From positions 558,001 to 622,000 of the forward strand of contig NZ_NOIS01000002.1 of assembly GCF_004137765.1 (NCBI RefSeq): a DNA stretch of 64,000 nucleotides, read 5' to 3'. The DNA is from Rothia uropygialis. GTDB lineage: Bacteria > Actinomycetota > Actinomycetes > Actinomycetales > Micrococcaceae. Position numbers and translations under genes: made by a program. Of this stretch, positions 53,468 through 63,155 are shown piece by piece. How positions within the stretch are numbered: the first letter of the stretch is position 1; each line of letters opens with the position of its first letter. The notes beneath the pieces were generated by a model. That model was given only the letters and a program-made list of their open reading frames with translations. It was not told the origin of the DNA and ran no database searches.

Positions 53468-54838
53468 TTAGGAGGCCCCCTCCGAGACGGAATCGTCGAT
53501 TCGAGCGGTGATCGCTTCTCCGTGAGCGGGAAGGTCCTCCGCACCGGAGAGTGCAACGACCTCCTCCCCGACTTCAGCCAAAGCGTCCGCGGAGTACTCG
53601 ATGATCTGAACGGCTTTCATGAACGATGTGGTGCACAATCCACTGCTGTGGCGGGCCGAGCCGCCCGTCGGCAGAACGTGATTCGAGCCGGCAGCATAGT
53701 CTCCCAAAGGCACCGGGCTGTAGGGGCCCAGGAATATCGCTCCAGCGTTCCGAATTCTGGCCGCAATATCGCCTGGTCGCTCGGTCTGAATCTCCAAGTG
53801 CTCCGGCGCGTAGGCATTGGCGACGTCAACGCTCTGATCGACGTCCTCGGTCAGGATCACGCCGGACTGCGGGCCGCTCAGTGCTGTTACGACCCTGTCG
53901 TGGTGTTTGGTCTTGGCCACGCGCGCTTCGAGGGCAGATGCGGTCTGATCCGCAAGTTCCGGGGAGTCTGTAATGAGAATCGACCCGGCGTGAGGATCGT
54001 GTTCGGCCTGCGACAAGAGATCGGCCGCAACGTATTCCGGGTTCGCCTGCTCATCGGCGATCACGGCAATTTCGGTGGTGCCCGCCTCGCCGTCCACTCC
54101 CACGACGGAACGCAACTGACGTTTGGCCATGGCGACGAAGATGTTGCCGGGACCCGTGATCGTGTCGACCGGTTCAAGAGTTTCCTCGTCGTCAAAACCG
54201 TAGGCCATGGCACCCAGGGCCTGGGCACCGCCAATGGCCCACACCTCATCGATTCCGAGGAGCCCGGCCGCAGCGAGGGTCGTGGGGTGCGGCAAACCGC
54301 CGAACTCCTTTTGGGGCGGAGTACAGAGAACCACCGAGTCAACGCCGGCCGCTTGCGCAGGCACCGCATTCATGACAACAGACGACGGATAGACCGCCAG
54401 TCCCCCGGGAACGTAGAGGCCGACTCGTCTCACAGGGGTCCACCGGTGAACCAGCCGAGCTCCGGAAGCGACTTCGATACTCGCGTCCTCCGGGCGCTGT
54501 GCGCCGGCGAAGACCCGAGTCCGTTCGATCGCGGTCTCCAATCCGCGGCGAACCGACGGATCCAGATCCTCGACCGCACGATCGATGGCGCTTTGGGGCA
54601 CACGCAGGTTCGCCTGCTCGACGCCGTCAAAACGTGCGGACAACTCACGCAATGCTTCGCAACCGCGATCCTTGACGTCGGCGAGGATTGAGGCGACGGT
54701 CTCCTCGGCCGAGGACACGAATTCACTCGTCTGACGCGGTACGACTGAAAGCAGCTGGGCATGACTCAGTTGCTGTCCACGCAGGTCGATGAGGCGCATC
54801 GAGAAGGGTTGACTGGGACTCGGGTCTGAAATGCTCAC
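53468..54838 (-). CDS. hisD: Histidinol dehydrogenase
   Basis: A 456-residue zinc enzyme for the last two steps of histidine synthesis. Conserved parts: [96 protein letters not shown] (Zn ligands Gln and His), [11 protein letters not shown] and [23 protein letters not shown]. It lies between dnaE and nrdR on the minus strand, 44 nt after dnaE's neighbour boundary. No other his genes are in the window; in relatives hisD is commonly next to dnaE and nrdR. Confidence 0.97.
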   Translation of the reverse strand: MSISDPSPSQPFSMRLIDLRGQQLSHAQLLSVVPRQTSEFVSSAEETVASILADVKDRGCEALRELSARFDGVEQANLRVPQSAIDRAVEDLDPSVRRGLETAIERTRVFAGAQRPEDASIEVASGARLVHRWTPVRRVGLYVPGGLAVYPSSVVMNAVPAQAAGVDSVVLCTPPQKEFGGLPHPTTLAAAGLLGIDEVWAIGGAQALGAMAYGFDDEETLEPVDTITGPGNIFVAMAKRQLRSVVGVDGEAGTTEIAVIADEQANPEYVAADLLSQAEHDPHAGSILITDSPELADQTASALEARVAKTKHHDRVVTALSGPQSGVILTEDVDQSVDVANAYAPEHLEIQTERPGDIAARIRNAGAIFLGPYSPVPLGDYAAGSNHVLPTGGSARHSSGLCTTSFMKAVQIIEYSADALAEVGEEVVALSGAEDLPAHGEAITARIDDSVSEGAS

Positions 54839-54882
54839 TGGTCCAGTTTAACGCCCGCGGGCCGCCTTACCCGACCGGCGGG

Positions 54883-57800
54883 TCATACACCGACTTCGGA
54901 CCCCGCCGAGGATGACTTCTCCAGGCACGAGGAGCCGAACAACACTTTCAAATCACCGTAGAGCGCTGGGTTCGGATTGACCCGCAGCCTCGGGGAGAGC
55001 CGCATCAGCACGTCCTTGGTTCGGCACGCGAGGTTGATTCGAACCTCGGCATCACCGCGATGGTTCAAAAGGATGGATTCGAGCTCACGCAGGTTCTGCT
55101 CGGTGGCACGGTGTTCGGGCAGGGACAAGACGATCGGGCCTTTCTGCCCGTCCGCATCGATATCCGGTACCTTGAGCTCCATGGCGCTGATCGTCACGGT
55201 TCCGTCGTCCCGGCGTTGGAGTCGACCCTTGATCGTGCAGATCAAATCCTCGGTCAGCACGCCGGAAATGGGTGTATAGACCTTTCCGAAGAACATGACT
55301 TCCATCGAGCCCGTCCTATCCTCCAGTTCGATGCGCGCATAGGCGTTGCCGCTGGTCTTCGCGACCTTGCGCTGGACGGAGGTGATCATGCCCGCGATGG
55401 TGACGATCGATCCGTCCGGCTTCCCTTCTTCATCCAGCAAGGACTGAACGGATGAATCAGATAGCTGCCCCAGGACGTCATCGAGCCCCCGCAAAGGGTG
55501 GTCCGAGACGTACAGGCCGAGCATTTCCCTCTCGAAATTGAGTTTGTCGCGGCGTTCCCACTCCGGGACGTCCGGAATCGCAACCGTGAGCTCAGTGGTC
55601 GGGTCTTCTTCCTCCGCACCGATTCCCCCGAACAGGTCGAATTGCCCCGCAGCCTCCTGGCGTTTGACCGAAACCGTCGAATCCACGGCTTCCTCGTGGA
55701 TCAGGGACAAGGCTCGACGACGATGTCCCAGGTCGTCGAAAGCGCCCGCCTTGATCAATGACTCAATGGTTCGTTTGTTGCAGCAGACCGCCGGAACCTT
55801 CTTGAGGAAATCGTGGAAGGACGTAAAGCGGCCTTTTTCGGTACGGGTTTCCACCAAGGCAGAGACGACGTTCGCACCGACGTTGCGGACAGCACCCATG
55901 CCGAAGCGGATGTCGTCCCCCACAGGCGTGAAATTCAGCGCGGACTCGTTGACATCCGGCGGCAGAACAGTAATTCCCATGCGACGGCATTCGTTGAGAT
56001 ACAGGGCAAGCTTGTCCTTGTCATCGCCCACCGAAGTCAGAAGTGCCGCCATGTATTCCTGCGGATAATGGGCCTTGAGATAGGCCGTCCAGTACGAGAC
56101 CAATCCGTAGGCTGCGGTGTGGGCCTTGTTGAACGCATAATCGGAGAAGGGCAGCAGAATGTCCCAGAGCGCCTTGATCGCGGCTTCGGAATAACCGTTG
56201 TCCAGCATCCCCTGGTGGAAGGTCACGTACTGGCGATCCAGCTCGGCCTTCTTTTTCTTGCCCATTGCACGGCGCAGAATATCCGCCTCACCGAGCGAGT
56301 ATCCCGCGACCTTCTGCGCGATGGCCATGACCTGCTCCTGGTAGACGATCAGACCATACGTCGTGTCCAGGATTTCGGCGAGCGGCTCTTCCAATTCCGC
56401 ATGGATCGGGGTGACTTCCTGGAGGCCGTTCTTGCGCAGGGCGTAGTTGGTGTGCGAGTTGGCTCCCATCGGGCCCGGCCTGTACAGAGCCAACACAGCG
56501 GAAATGTGTTCGAAGTGGTCCGGCTGCATGAGCTTGAGCAACTGACGCATGGGGCCGCCGTCGAGCTGGAAAACACCCAAGGTGTCCCCGCGGGCCAGCA
56601 ACTTGTAGGACTCGGCATCGTCCGTCTCCAGGCTCTCCAGATCAAGAGTGAAGTCTCGGTTGAACTGGATGTTCTCGATCGCGTCGGAAATGATGGTCAG
56701 ATTGCGCAGACCCAAGAAGTCCATCTTGATCAGGCCGAGGCCTTCACACGTCGGATAGTCGAATTGGGTGATGACCTGCCCGTCTTGTTCACGGCGCATG
56801 ATCGGAATGATGTCGATGATGTTGTGGCTGGACATGATCACGCCCGCCGCGTGCACACCCCACTGGCGTTTCAGGCCCTCCAGGCCTTCGGCGGTCTCGA
56901 AAACCTTGCGCGAGTCCTCGTCCGACGCGATCAGCTCACGCAGTTCCTCGGCTTCCCCGTATCGCTTGGCGTCCTTGTTGTAGACGTCCTGAAGAGAAAT
57001 GCCCTTGCCCATGACGTCCGGCGGCATCGCCTTGGTCAGACGCTCGCCCGTTGAAAAGGGATAGCCCAGAACGCGAGAAGAGTCCTTGAGGGCCTGTTTG
57101 GCTTTGATGGTTCCGTAGGTGACGATCTGGGCGACTTTGTCCTCGCCGTACTTCTCGGTCACGTAGTGGATGACCTCGGAACGACGACGATCATCGAAAT
57201 CGACGTCGAAGTCGGGCATGGAAACGCGGTCGGGGTTCAGAAAGCGCTCGAAGATGAGATCGTGTTCGAGCGGGTTCAACTCGGTGATACGCATCGCGTA
57301 CGCGACCATTGAACCTGCACCCGAACCGCGACCTGGCCCGACTCGGATCCCGTTGTTCTTGGCCCAGTTGATGAAGTCGGCCACGACGAGGAAGTAGCCA
57401 GGGAACCCCATCTGGGTGATGATCCCGACCTCGTACTCGGCCTGTTTGCGGACGTCGTCCGGCACGCCGTGGGGAAAACGATAGTGAAGACCGTTCTCGA
57501 CCTCCTTGACGAACCAAGACTCCTCGTTCTCCCCGGGCGGGCACGGGAAGTTCGGCATGTAGTTGGCACTGGTGTCGAATTCGACGTTGCAGCGTTCGGC
57601 GATTTCCAGGGTGTTGTCGCATGCTTCCGGGAAGTCACGGAACAACTCCCTCATCTCCGCGGGAGATTTCAGGTAGAACTCGTCGGCGTCGAATTTGAAA
57701 CGCTTGGGATCCTGAATCGTGGAGCCGGATTGCACGCACAGAAGAGCCGCGTGGGCTTTGGCGTCTTCCGCGTGCGTGTAGTGGAGGTCATTGGTTGCCA

Positions 57801-58458
57801 CGAGCGGCAATTGCAGGTCCTTGGCCAACCTTAGAAGGTCACTGGTAACCTGCTTCTCGATGCCGAGCCCGTGATCCATGAGCTCGCAGTAGTAGTTCTC
57901 CTTACCGAAGATATCGCGGAATTCGGCCGCCGCGTCACGAGCCTCGTTGTATTGGCCCAGCCGAAGACGCGTCTGCACCTCCCCCGAGGGGCACCCCGTG
58001 GTCGCGATCAAACCGTCCGAGTACATGTTGAGCAGCTCACGGTCCATGCGCGGCTTGTAGAGCTGACCCTCCAACGACGCCCTCGAGGATGCCCTGAACA
58101 GGTTGTGCATGCCCTTGGTGTTCTCCGCGAGCAAGGTCATGTGCGTATAAGCACCGCCGCCCGAGACGTCGTTGCGACCGCCATCGGCGAACTTCACACG
58201 CGTGCGATCTTGCCGGGCGGTACCGGGCGTCACATACGCTTCTACGCCGATAATCGGCTTGATGCCTGCGTTGCGCGCCTTGTTCCAGAAGTCGAACGCA
58301 CCGAAGAGGAACCCGTGGTCCGTGGTGGCCATCGAGCTCATCCCCAGCTCGTGGGCATGCTCGAACAGATCGTCCAATCGCGCCGCCCCGTCGAGCATCG
58401 AGTACTCGGTATGGACGTGGAGATGGGTAAAGTCTTTGGATTTAGCCGCGGAAGTCAC
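54883..58458 (-). CDS. dnaE: DNA polymerase III subunit alpha
   Basis: A 1191-residue replicative polymerase (DnaE1 type). PHP domain: FTHLHVHTEYSMLDGAARL and ATTDHGFLFGAFDF. Palm: GPGRGSGAGSMVAYAMRIT and PDFDVDFDDRRRSEVIHYV, with catalytic Asp residues in DFDVDFD. Fingers: AFNKAHTAAYGLVSYWTAYLKAHYP. C-terminal helix-hairpin-helix, OB fold (GSIVTIAGMITSVQRKVAKTSGNAYARIELED) and tail. Length is normal. Its stop is 44 nt from the hisD start, and its start 18 nt after rluD, so a minus-strand operon is likely. Confidence 0.97.
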   Translation of the reverse strand: MTSAAKSKDFTHLHVHTEYSMLDGAARLDDLFEHAHELGMSSMATTDHGFLFGAFDFWNKARNAGIKPIIGVEAYVTPGTARQDRTRVKFADGGRNDVSGGGAYTHMTLLAENTKGMHNLFRASSRASLEGQLYKPRMDRELLNMYSDGLIATTGCPSGEVQTRLRLGQYNEARDAAAEFRDIFGKENYYCELMDHGLGIEKQVTSDLLRLAKDLQLPLVATNDLHYTHAEDAKAHAALLCVQSGSTIQDPKRFKFDADEFYLKSPAEMRELFRDFPEACDNTLEIAERCNVEFDTSANYMPNFPCPPGENEESWFVKEVENGLHYRFPHGVPDDVRKQAEYEVGIITQMGFPGYFLVVADFINWAKNNGIRVGPGRGSGAGSMVAYAMRITELNPLEHDLIFERFLNPDRVSMPDFDVDFDDRRRSEVIHYVTEKYGEDKVAQIVTYGTIKAKQALKDSSRVLGYPFSTGERLTKAMPPDVMGKGISLQDVYNKDAKRYGEAEELRELIASDEDSRKVFETAEGLEGLKRQWGVHAAGVIMSSHNIIDIIPIMRREQDGQVITQFDYPTCEGLGLIKMDFLGLRNLTIISDAIENIQFNRDFTLDLESLETDDAESYKLLARGDTLGVFQLDGGPMRQLLKLMQPDHFEHISAVLALYRPGPMGANSHTNYALRKNGLQEVTPIHAELEEPLAEILDTTYGLIVYQEQVMAIAQKVAGYSLGEADILRRAMGKKKKAELDRQYVTFHQGMLDNGYSEAAIKALWDILLPFSDYAFNKAHTAAYGLVSYWTAYLKAHYPQEYMAALLTSVGDDKDKLALYLNECRRMGITVLPPDVNESALNFTPVGDDIRFGMGAVRNVGANVVSALVETRTEKGRFTSFHDFLKKVPAVCCNKRTIESLIKAGAFDDLGHRRRALSLIHEEAVDSTVSVKRQEAAGQFDLFGGIGAEEEDPTTELTVAIPDVPEWERRDKLNFEREMLGLYVSDHPLRGLDDVLGQLSDSSVQSLLDEEGKPDGSIVTIAGMITSVQRKVAKTSGNAYARIELEDRTGSMEVMFFGKVYTPISGVLTEDLICTIKGRLQRRDDGTVTISAMELKVPDIDADGQKGPIVLSLPEHRATEQNLRELESILLNHRGDAEVRINLACRTKDVLMRLSPRLRVNPNPALYGDLKVLFGSSCLEKSSSAGSEVGV

Positions 58459-58476
58459 TTCATCATTTTAGGGCTT

Positions 58477-59442
58477 CTAGGAGCCCAGAGCATCCCCGCT
58501 GCGCATCGACTCGAGGGCAAACCTCAGATCGGGCGGGTATTCGCTCTCGAACTCGACGTAACGTCCGGTACCGGGATGGTCGAATCCCAGACGATGGGCG
58601 TGAAGCCATTGCCGGGTCAACCCAAGTCGTGCGGAGAGCTTCGGGTCCGCACCGTACGTCAAGTCCCCGCAACAGGGGTGATTGAGCGCGGAGAAATGAA
58701 CGCGGATCTGGTGAGTTCTGCCCGTCTCCAAATGAACCTCCGCCAGCGACGCGGGACCGTAAGCCTCAATAACCTCGTAGTGGGTTACGGAGTCCCGCCC
58801 GTCTTCGACGACGGCGAATCGCCATTCGTGTCCCGGATGCCTCCCGATGGGAGCATCGATGGTTCCCTGGAGCGGATCCGGTATGCCCTGGATCATCGTG
58901 TGATAGACCTTGGTCACAGTCCGCTCTTTGAACGCGCGTTTGAGCGACGAATAGGATTTCTCGTTCTTGGTCAAGACCATGAGCCCGGACGTTCCGACGT
59001 CGAGTCGGTGCACGATGCCCTGGCGTTCGGCAGCTCCCGACGTGGAAATGCCGACACCGGCCGCGGACAGCGCGCCAACGACCGTAGGCCCGTGCCACCC
59101 CGGCGACGGATGCGCAGCAACCCCGGAAGGCTTGTCCACGACGACGATGTCCGAGTCTTCGTACACGATGCGGAAGCCGTCCACGCTCTCGGGAACCACG
59201 CGAACCTTATCATTCGGATCCGGGACGTCCGCTGCGATCGACGCGCCTTCGGGAACCTTCAGGGATTTGACGGCCTTGATGGGTCGTCCCTGAGACGTGA
59301 CCTCAACGCGCCCGTCCTCACACCATGTCGCTGCGGCCGAGCGAGAATGACCCGTCCGGTCGGCGAGGAAAGCGTCGAGCCGGGTTCCTGCGTCGTCCGC
59401 AGTGACTGTCCATTCGTGATGCCCAATGATGTATTCGCTCAC
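58477..59442 (-). CDS. rluD: RluD-type 23S rRNA pseudouridine synthase
   Basis: A 321-residue pseudouridine synthase. N-terminal S4 RNA-binding domain (GTRLDAFLADRTGHSRSAAATWCEDGRVEV), then the catalytic core with the family signature containing the nucleophilic Asp, GIVHRLDVGTSGLMVLTKN, plus LETGRTHQIRVHFSALNHPCCGDLTYG. The GTG at 59442 overlaps the lspA stop in GTGA, a classic translational coupling, with GAGGAG in the lspA end as ribosome binding site. lspA-rluD is a conserved pair. Confidence 0.95.
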   Translation of the reverse strand: MSEYIIGHHEWTVTADDAGTRLDAFLADRTGHSRSAAATWCEDGRVEVTSQGRPIKAVKSLKVPEGASIAADVPDPNDKVRVVPESVDGFRIVYEDSDIVVVDKPSGVAAHPSPGWHGPTVVGALSAAGVGISTSGAAERQGIVHRLDVGTSGLMVLTKNEKSYSSLKRAFKERTVTKVYHTMIQGIPDPLQGTIDAPIGRHPGHEWRFAVVEDGRDSVTHYEVIEAYGPASLAEVHLETGRTHQIRVHFSALNHPCCGDLTYGADPKLSARLGLTRQWLHAHRLGFDHPGTGRYVEFESEYPPDLRFALESMRSGDALGS

Positions 59443-59993
59443 GCTGTCTCCTCCCGTTCGGTCTCTTCCTCGCGCGATGCCGTCGCGCCGTCCAACGGAA
59501 CACCGCGGAACAGAAGAATCGCCAGCATCACGATGCTCACGCAGATGCACGAGTCCGCAATGTTGAAGATTGCGTAATGGGGCACGGAAATGAAATCGAC
59601 GACATGGCCCCGACCGAAGCCGGGTTCCCGGAAAAGCCGATCCGTGAGGTTGCCGAGGACTCCTGCCAGCAAGCCGAAAAGCCCGAGAATCCAGCCGCGT
59701 GTACGGGCCTTCGGCAGATAATAGAGGATCACCACAGCCACGATTGCCATGATGATCGTGAAGATCCAGGTCACAGACTCTCCCATCGAGAAAGCCGCGC
59801 CGGGGTTCCTGATGAACCTCCACCACAGCAGACCGTCGACCACGGGAACAGCCTCCCCCTCCGTCATGTGGGTGACCACTGCGTACTTCGTTATTTGGTC
59901 CAGAGCATACAAAACCACCAGGAGGACGAGGCCGAGAACCCGGTGGGCGCGAAACCGCCCGGTCGACAAGGAAACAACGGCTCGGTCGCTCAC
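59439..59993 (-). CDS. lspA: Lipoprotein signal peptidase II
   Basis: A 184-residue aspartic membrane protease that cleaves prolipoproteins. Four membrane helices; the catalytic Asp residues are in GVLGNLTDRLFREPGFGRGHVVDF and AIFNIADSCICVSI. FIRNPGAAFSM is the conserved segment. A GTG start at 59993 is preceded by GAGGAG at a slightly long spacing. The polar C-terminus (EEETEREETA) is variable. First gene of an operon with rluD. Confidence 0.96.
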   Translation of the reverse strand: MSDRAVVSLSTGRFRAHRVLGLVLLVVLYALDQITKYAVVTHMTEGEAVPVVDGLLWWRFIRNPGAAFSMGESVTWIFTIIMAIVAVVILYYLPKARTRGWILGLFGLLAGVLGNLTDRLFREPGFGRGHVVDFISVPHYAIFNIADSCICVSIVMLAILLFRGVPLDGATASREEETEREETA

Positions 59994-60082
59994 GATGGGT
60001 GGTACTCCTCAGGATTCTTCGGTGGTGGCCCGGCGGGGAGGGGAACCTAGATCGTCGAGGCCCGACCGGGATTTAATTCGCT

Positions 60083-60117
60083 AACGGGGCCAGCAGAACG
60101 ATTCTGCTGACCCCGTT
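60083..60117 (-). terminator. Terminator after divIVA
   Basis: AACGGGG/CCCCGTT outer stem (60083-60089 with 60111-60117), one mismatch, then CAGCAGAA/TTCTGCTG inner stem (60091-60098 with 60102-60109) with a CGA loop. On the minus strand it is followed by AGCGAATTAAAT, a weak U-tract. It separates divIVA from lspA. Confidence 0.7.
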
Positions 60118-60150
60118 CCTTCAGAACGCATGCGGGCCGAAGCCCTCGGT

Positions 60151-60942
60151 TCAGCGAGCCTGGGTCGGCTCGACGCGCGGAGAGTTCTCCAAATCCGTGA
60201 GCTTGCCCTCCAAGTAGGACTTGAGCTCGCGGCGGTATTTCGTCTCGAAGCTGCGCAGGGTCTCTACGTCGCTCTCCAAGTTCGTCTTGGATTCCTCGAG
60301 AGAAGCCAGGATGTCCGAGCGCTTGGCCTCCGCCTCGCTGAGCAGCGCGTTCGCGGTAGTCTGGCCTTCCTCGATGAGGCGCGCCTTCTCGGACTCGCCC
60401 TGAGACACGTAGTCGTCGTGCAGACGCTGGGCCATTGCGATGACGGCGGCGGCAGAGGCCGCCGACTCGTTGGACTGGCCCGAGACGTTGTTCTCTCGCA
60501 CAGAGGATTCCGAGGTGGTCTCGGCGGAAGCCTGTGCGGGCGCTTCCGAGCCCTGCTGGTCGGAGCCTGAATTCTCGGCGGCCGTCGGAACCTGTTCGCT
60601 CGTCGGGTGGATCTCGGAATCGAGGTTCTCCGGCTCGACGTCGGAGGAGGAATCCGGTTCCACGTTCAGGGCCGCCACGGAGGTTGCATCCGAGGTCTCG
60701 CCGGCCGACGTCTTGTTGTCCTGAGAACCGACCGAGCCAGCGGCGGAAGAGACGGATCCGGACTCTGGGTCGATGCCGGCTTCTTCGAGCTTCTGACGGA
60801 GATCGTCATTTTCCTTGTTCAGACGTCGCAGCTCGGAGACGACCTCATCCAGGAAGAGGTCCACCTCTTCCTGGTCGTACCCCTCGCGGAATTTGGTGGG
60901 TTGGAAGGTCTTGTTGATGACCTGTTCCGGGGTCAATGCCAT
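60151..60942 (-). CDS. divIVA: DivIVA/Wag31 polar growth protein
   Basis: A 263-residue coiled-coil scaffold that marks cell poles and septum. N-terminal membrane-binding domain MALTPEQVINKTFQPTKFREGYDQEEVDLFLDEV (about 1-34), first coiled coil to about 56, then a very long Ser/Glu/Asp-rich linker (about 60-165), and a C-terminal coiled coil (about 165-255, RLHDDYVSQGESEKARLIEEGQTTANALLSEAE). The ATG at 60942 has GAGG 8 nt upstream. A TTTGGG-17-TACGGT promoter lies upstream (60982-61010). The cluster context with yggT and sepF is standard. Confidence 0.95.
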   Translation of the reverse strand: MALTPEQVINKTFQPTKFREGYDQEEVDLFLDEVVSELRRLNKENDDLRQKLEEAGIDPESGSVSSAAGSVGSQDNKTSAGETSDATSVAALNVEPDSSSDVEPENLDSEIHPTSEQVPTAAENSGSDQQGSEAPAQASAETTSESSVRENNVSGQSNESAASAAAVIAMAQRLHDDYVSQGESEKARLIEEGQTTANALLSEAEAKRSDILASLEESKTNLESDVETLRSFETKYRRELKSYLEGKLTDLENSPRVEPTQAR

Positions 60943-60981
60943 GAAATACACCTCTTATCTTGTCGATGCGGCAGCAGTCGC

Positions 60982-61010
60982 ACCGTAGGCCTAAACGGGA
61001 CGTTCCCAAA
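60982..61010 (-). promoter_or_regulatory. Likely divIVA promoter
   Basis: On the minus strand TTTGGG (61010-61005), 17 nt, and TACGGT (60987-60982) give an acceptable housekeeping promoter 39 nt before the divIVA start. Confidence 0.4.
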
Positions 61011-61169
61011 GAGCACGCCCATAACTCATTGTGCCTGCAGCCAAACCCGTAAATGTCTGGCACGCACCTGGATCACATCCTAATGACTCAGGTGCGACGG
61101 TATGAGAAATTTCTGGATATACGCTGAGCGCCAAATCGAATGGCATTCAGGTGGGTGGTCGGCCCATGC

Positions 61170-61472
61170 CTACATCAACATAGAGCCGAGAGACGAACCG
61201 ACGATGGCACGCACGATGCTCAGGGCGACCAGCAGGACCAGGAAGCCCATGTCCAACGAGACGGTTCCGATACGCAACGGCGGAATCCACTTTCGCATGA
61301 GCCGCATCGGCGGGTCCGTCACGGTATAGACGGTCGATGCGAAGATTAGGGCCACACCTTTGGGCCGCCAGAAGCGGGCGAAAGTCTGCACCCAGTCCAG
61401 GATCAGCCTGAACATCAGCACCAGGAACGCCAGATACAAGACGAAGTCAACGATGGCGAGAGCCGAGATCAA
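61170..61472 (-). CDS. YggT family membrane protein
   Basis: A 100-residue protein with two to three membrane helices (MISALAIVDFVLYLAFLVLMFRLILDWV and GFLVLLVALSIVRAIVG). The family motif VTDPPMRLMRKWIPPLRIG is clear. It is implicated in membrane/division processes as a neighbour of sepF. The start is a TTG at 61472 with AAAGG about 9 nt upstream. It lies between sepF and divIVA in one transcription direction. Confidence 0.92.
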   Translation of the reverse strand: MISALAIVDFVLYLAFLVLMFRLILDWVQTFARFWRPKGVALIFASTVYTVTDPPMRLMRKWIPPLRIGTVSLDMGFLVLLVALSIVRAIVGSSLGSMLM

Positions 61473-61518
61473 CTGGACGTACCTTTCTTATGCCGGACAG
61501 GAGTGATGGCAATGACGA

Positions 61519-62232
61519 TCAGCTCTGGTCGAACAGCGAGTCGTCGACCGCGGGAGCCGAGGAGGACACGTCCTCGGAAGCCAATACTTCGAGGTTGGCC
61601 GGCGTCAGCAAGAAAACTTGTTCTGTCACACGCTCGATGCTCCCGTTGAGCGCAAACGTCAAGCCTGAGGAGAAATCAACCAGTCGCTTGGCCTCCGCAA
61701 CATCCATGTCCGTGACGTTCATGATCACGGGGATATTGTTTCGGAAAGATTCTCCGATCACCTTTGCATCGTTGTAGGAGCGCGGGTGAATGGTGGTGAT
61801 GCGTCGCAATTCGTTGTCGCTTTCGGTCTGTGCCGCGGCACGGTTGATCGGGGTGACGGGAGCACGGTAGTCCTCAGGCTCTTCGTCCCTGGCGGGTTCG
61901 AGTTCTCGGCGGGCCGGAGCTGCGGAGGATTCCGGACGGCGTCGGGCCGTCGCGGCCTCCTGCCGAACCTCACGTTCGCGCGGACCGCGAGACCCAGCAT
62001 CCTGCCGGAAATCTTGGTCCTCGGCCGGACGTTGGCGAGATGGGGCTTCTCTCCGCGTGTCCAGTGCAGCGGAACCGCCGTCGGTCTCACGCGGCGCGCG
62101 TTCCTCGTAGTGGACATGCGGCTGAGCCGCGGTGTCAGTCTCAGCGCGGCGCTGTTGCGCCGCGGGTTGAGCCTCGTACCCGTCGTCGGCAAGGCCCAGA
62201 AAGACCATTGCCTGGCGCAGTGTTCCGGCCAT
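61519..62232 (-). CDS. sepF: Cell division protein SepF
   Basis: A 237-residue FtsZ membrane anchor. The short N-terminal amphipathic helix ([20 protein letters not shown]) binds membrane. A long Arg/Glu/Ala-rich linker (about 25-140) is larger than usual. The conserved C-terminal domain (about 140-225; [55 protein letters not shown]) binds FtsZ. GAGGAGTTCAC precedes the ATG at 62232. In Actinobacteria, lacking FtsA, SepF is the main Z-ring tether. Order pgeF-yggS-sepF is standard downstream of ftsZ. Confidence 0.96.
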   Translation of the reverse strand: MAGTLRQAMVFLGLADDGYEAQPAAQQRRAETDTAAQPHVHYEERAPRETDGGSAALDTRREAPSRQRPAEDQDFRQDAGSRGPREREVRQEAATARRRPESSAAPARRELEPARDEEPEDYRAPVTPINRAAAQTESDNELRRITTIHPRSYNDAKVIGESFRNNIPVIMNVTDMDVAEAKRLVDFSSGLTFALNGSIERVTEQVFLLTPANLEVLASEDVSSSAPAVDDSLFDQS

Positions 62233-62342
62233 GTGAACTCCTCGAGAATCGTTCGTTGAGACGGGCGCTACCCGCCAATGGGACCATTATTCCCATCGAC
62301 AAGGGAAATTGCAGGGGGCAACACGCCAAATCCAGTGAATAC

Positions 62343-63155
62343 TCAGATGTGGGGCGGGCGTTGACCCATGATCGCACTGCCGACGCGCACGCTGGTCGAA
62401 CCCCATCGTATCGCTTCGCTCATATCGGCGCTCATCCCCGACGAGATTTTCCACGCCTGGGGATATGTCTCCCGAAGTCTGGCGCTCAGTCCCCACAGCT
62501 TCTCGAAGGCCCTCGCCGAATCCTCGCCGAGGGGTGCTACGGCCATCAGGCCGCCGAGCACGAGCCCGTCGGTTGCCGCAATGCGGTCCGCGATTTCTTC
62601 GAGATCTTTTGGGTCGGCACCGCCCCGGGCTCCGTGGGCACCAGCTCCCGGGGTTGCCGCAGCATCCTCGAGGCCCACTTGGACCAAACATTCGAGGCCA
62701 CCGCGCGAGGCCGCCGCCGGTGCCGGCCCCTCCTCCGCTTCGAACCGCTCCGTGGCGGAACGGTAGGCCTTCCCCAGCGCGTTGACCAGTGAGATCCGAT
62801 CAATTGATTGCACGCTCGAGGCATATTTGACCACGGATTTGGCCTTATTGGACTGCAGCTGCCCTATATAGTGCCAAGCCGGCGGATCCTCCGACGTGTG
62901 CTGGCTGAGCTCGAAGGCCTTCGCGGAGGCCTCCTGGTCACGATTTTCCCCGAAAGAGCGCACCCCGGCGTCGTAGAGCGCGGCCGCATCGGATGCCGGA
63001 AAAAATTTTGTCACCACAATGAGCTCGACGTCCCGAGATGACGGGCGGACGTCATCGGGCGCTTCTGCGACCAATCTTTCAACATCAGCTTGAACGCGAG
63101 CATATGCGTCGGCAAGCTCGCGAGAGCGTTCCGGCGAGTACGCCAGACTATCCAT
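62343..63155 (-). CDS. YggS family PLP-binding protein
   Basis: A 270-residue PLP homeostasis protein. The PLP lysine is in VELIVVTKFFPASDAAALYDAGVRSFGENRDQEA, with WHYIGQLQSNKAKSVVKY and phosphate-site SADMSEAIRWGSTSVRVGSAIMG. A low-complexity Gly/Ala insertion (about 145-175, EEGPAPAAASRGG... TPGAGAHGARGGA) interrupts the barrel compared with the usual 230-residue form. The start overlaps the pgeF end by 8 bp. It is co-transcribed with pgeF and sepF. Confidence 0.94.
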   Translation of the reverse strand: MDSLAYSPERSRELADAYARVQADVERLVAEAPDDVRPSSRDVELIVVTKFFPASDAAALYDAGVRSFGENRDQEASAKAFELSQHTSEDPPAWHYIGQLQSNKAKSVVKYASSVQSIDRISLVNALGKAYRSATERFEAEEGPAPAAASRGGLECLVQVGLEDAAATPGAGAHGARGGADPKDLEEIADRIAATDGLVLGGLMAVAPLGEDSARAFEKLWGLSARLRETYPQAWKISSGMSADMSEAIRWGSTSVRVGSAIMGQRPPHI

